A stretch of 5,512 nt of DNA from Gammaproteobacteria bacterium (GTDB lineage Bacteria > Pseudomonadota > Gammaproteobacteria > SZUA-229), in assembly GCA_030641945.1 (NCBI GenBank), contig DAOWLL010000145.1, positions 1 to 5,512 on the forward strand. Reading direction: 5' to 3'. Below the pieces are notes generated by a model. That model searched no databases and had not been told where the DNA came from. It saw only the letters and a list, made by a program, of their open reading frames with translations. Both the position numbers and the translations under genes were made by a program. Below, piece by piece: positions 5,472-5,512 of this stretch (its first letter is position 1; the number at the start of each line of letters is the position of its first letter).

Positions 5472-5512
5472 ATATTAAAGATCTACAAAAATTATCGCCG
5501 GGAACGGCAAAG

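Larger units (their letters stand above)
5282..5512. repeat. Large nested inverted repeat (composite repeat element, cut by window end)
   Basis: The left arm 5282-5354 and right arm 5440-5512 are reverse complements at 72 of 73 positions; the only mismatch is 5343 against 5451. Each arm carries half of the REP-like unit, an AT-rich linker (GATAATTTTTGTAGATC), and a CGCARAG-type repeat. Between the arms is a second hairpin (5369-5423). Linkers beside that hairpin (5355-5368 and 5424-5439) do not match each other. The right arm reaches the last base, so the repeat probably extends further. No open reading frame of note lies within it. Confidence 0.85.

Noticed and set aside
5217..5512. CRISPR array
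   Set aside because: The repeats are few, of mixed orientation and diverged, with no regularly spaced unique spacers and no cas genes nearby.

Overview
The window looks like chromosomal DNA of a gammaproteobacterium with moderate GC content by eye. The best taxonomic pointer is rsmJ, a 16S rRNA guanine-N2 methyltransferase family found mainly in Gammaproteobacteria. The tatD gene is of the E. coli TatD type, which agrees. The species cannot be named from this sequence.

Region 1 (1-3505, all minus strand) is a tightly packed membrane-protein/MoxR operon read from right to left. It begins with a GTG-started, YciC-like multi-spanning membrane protein (2696-3505) behind a strong Shine-Dalgarno and a candidate extended -10 promoter. 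A DUF4129-type signal-peptide/one-TM protein (1869-2696) follows, then a DUF4350-type protein (575-1876), then a MoxR-family AAA+ ATPase (from 578, running off the left edge). The junctions are TAATG (1-base overlap), an 8-base overlap, and ATGA (4-base overlap), so the four genes are probably translationally coupled. This is the left half of the widespread but poorly understood MoxR/DUF58/DUF4129/DUF4350 neighbourhood; a DUF58 gene is expected just beyond base 1. The likely role is ATPase-driven maturation or assembly of something at the membrane or in the periplasm, but the substrate is unknown.

Region 2 (3506-3586) is an 81-base leader holding the operon's promoter and ribosome binding site. 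Region 3 (3587-5213) is a divergent pair: tatD (minus) and rsmJ (plus), whose start codons lie about 50 bases apart. Both start codons are embedded in the arms of one imperfect inverted repeat.

Region 4 (5214-5512) has no gene and is a mosaic of short dispersed-type repeats. It contains a CGCARAG-type tandem-octamer repeat in three copies, a REP-like GCCGGGA palindrome resembling enterobacterial REP/PU sequences, and a GTAGGAGCGGCTTCAGCCGCGA-type REP hairpin. The parts are arranged as a nested inverted repeat centred near 5396-5397, with outer arms matching at 72 of 73 positions. The right arm is cut by the window end, so the element probably continues.

The most unusual items are this nested palindrome, a perfect 12-bp terminator-like hairpin inside the DUF4129 gene, and the shared start-codon repeat between tatD and rsmJ. 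I see no clear evidence of a wholly new system, though the MoxR-linked operon is functionally undescribed in detail.
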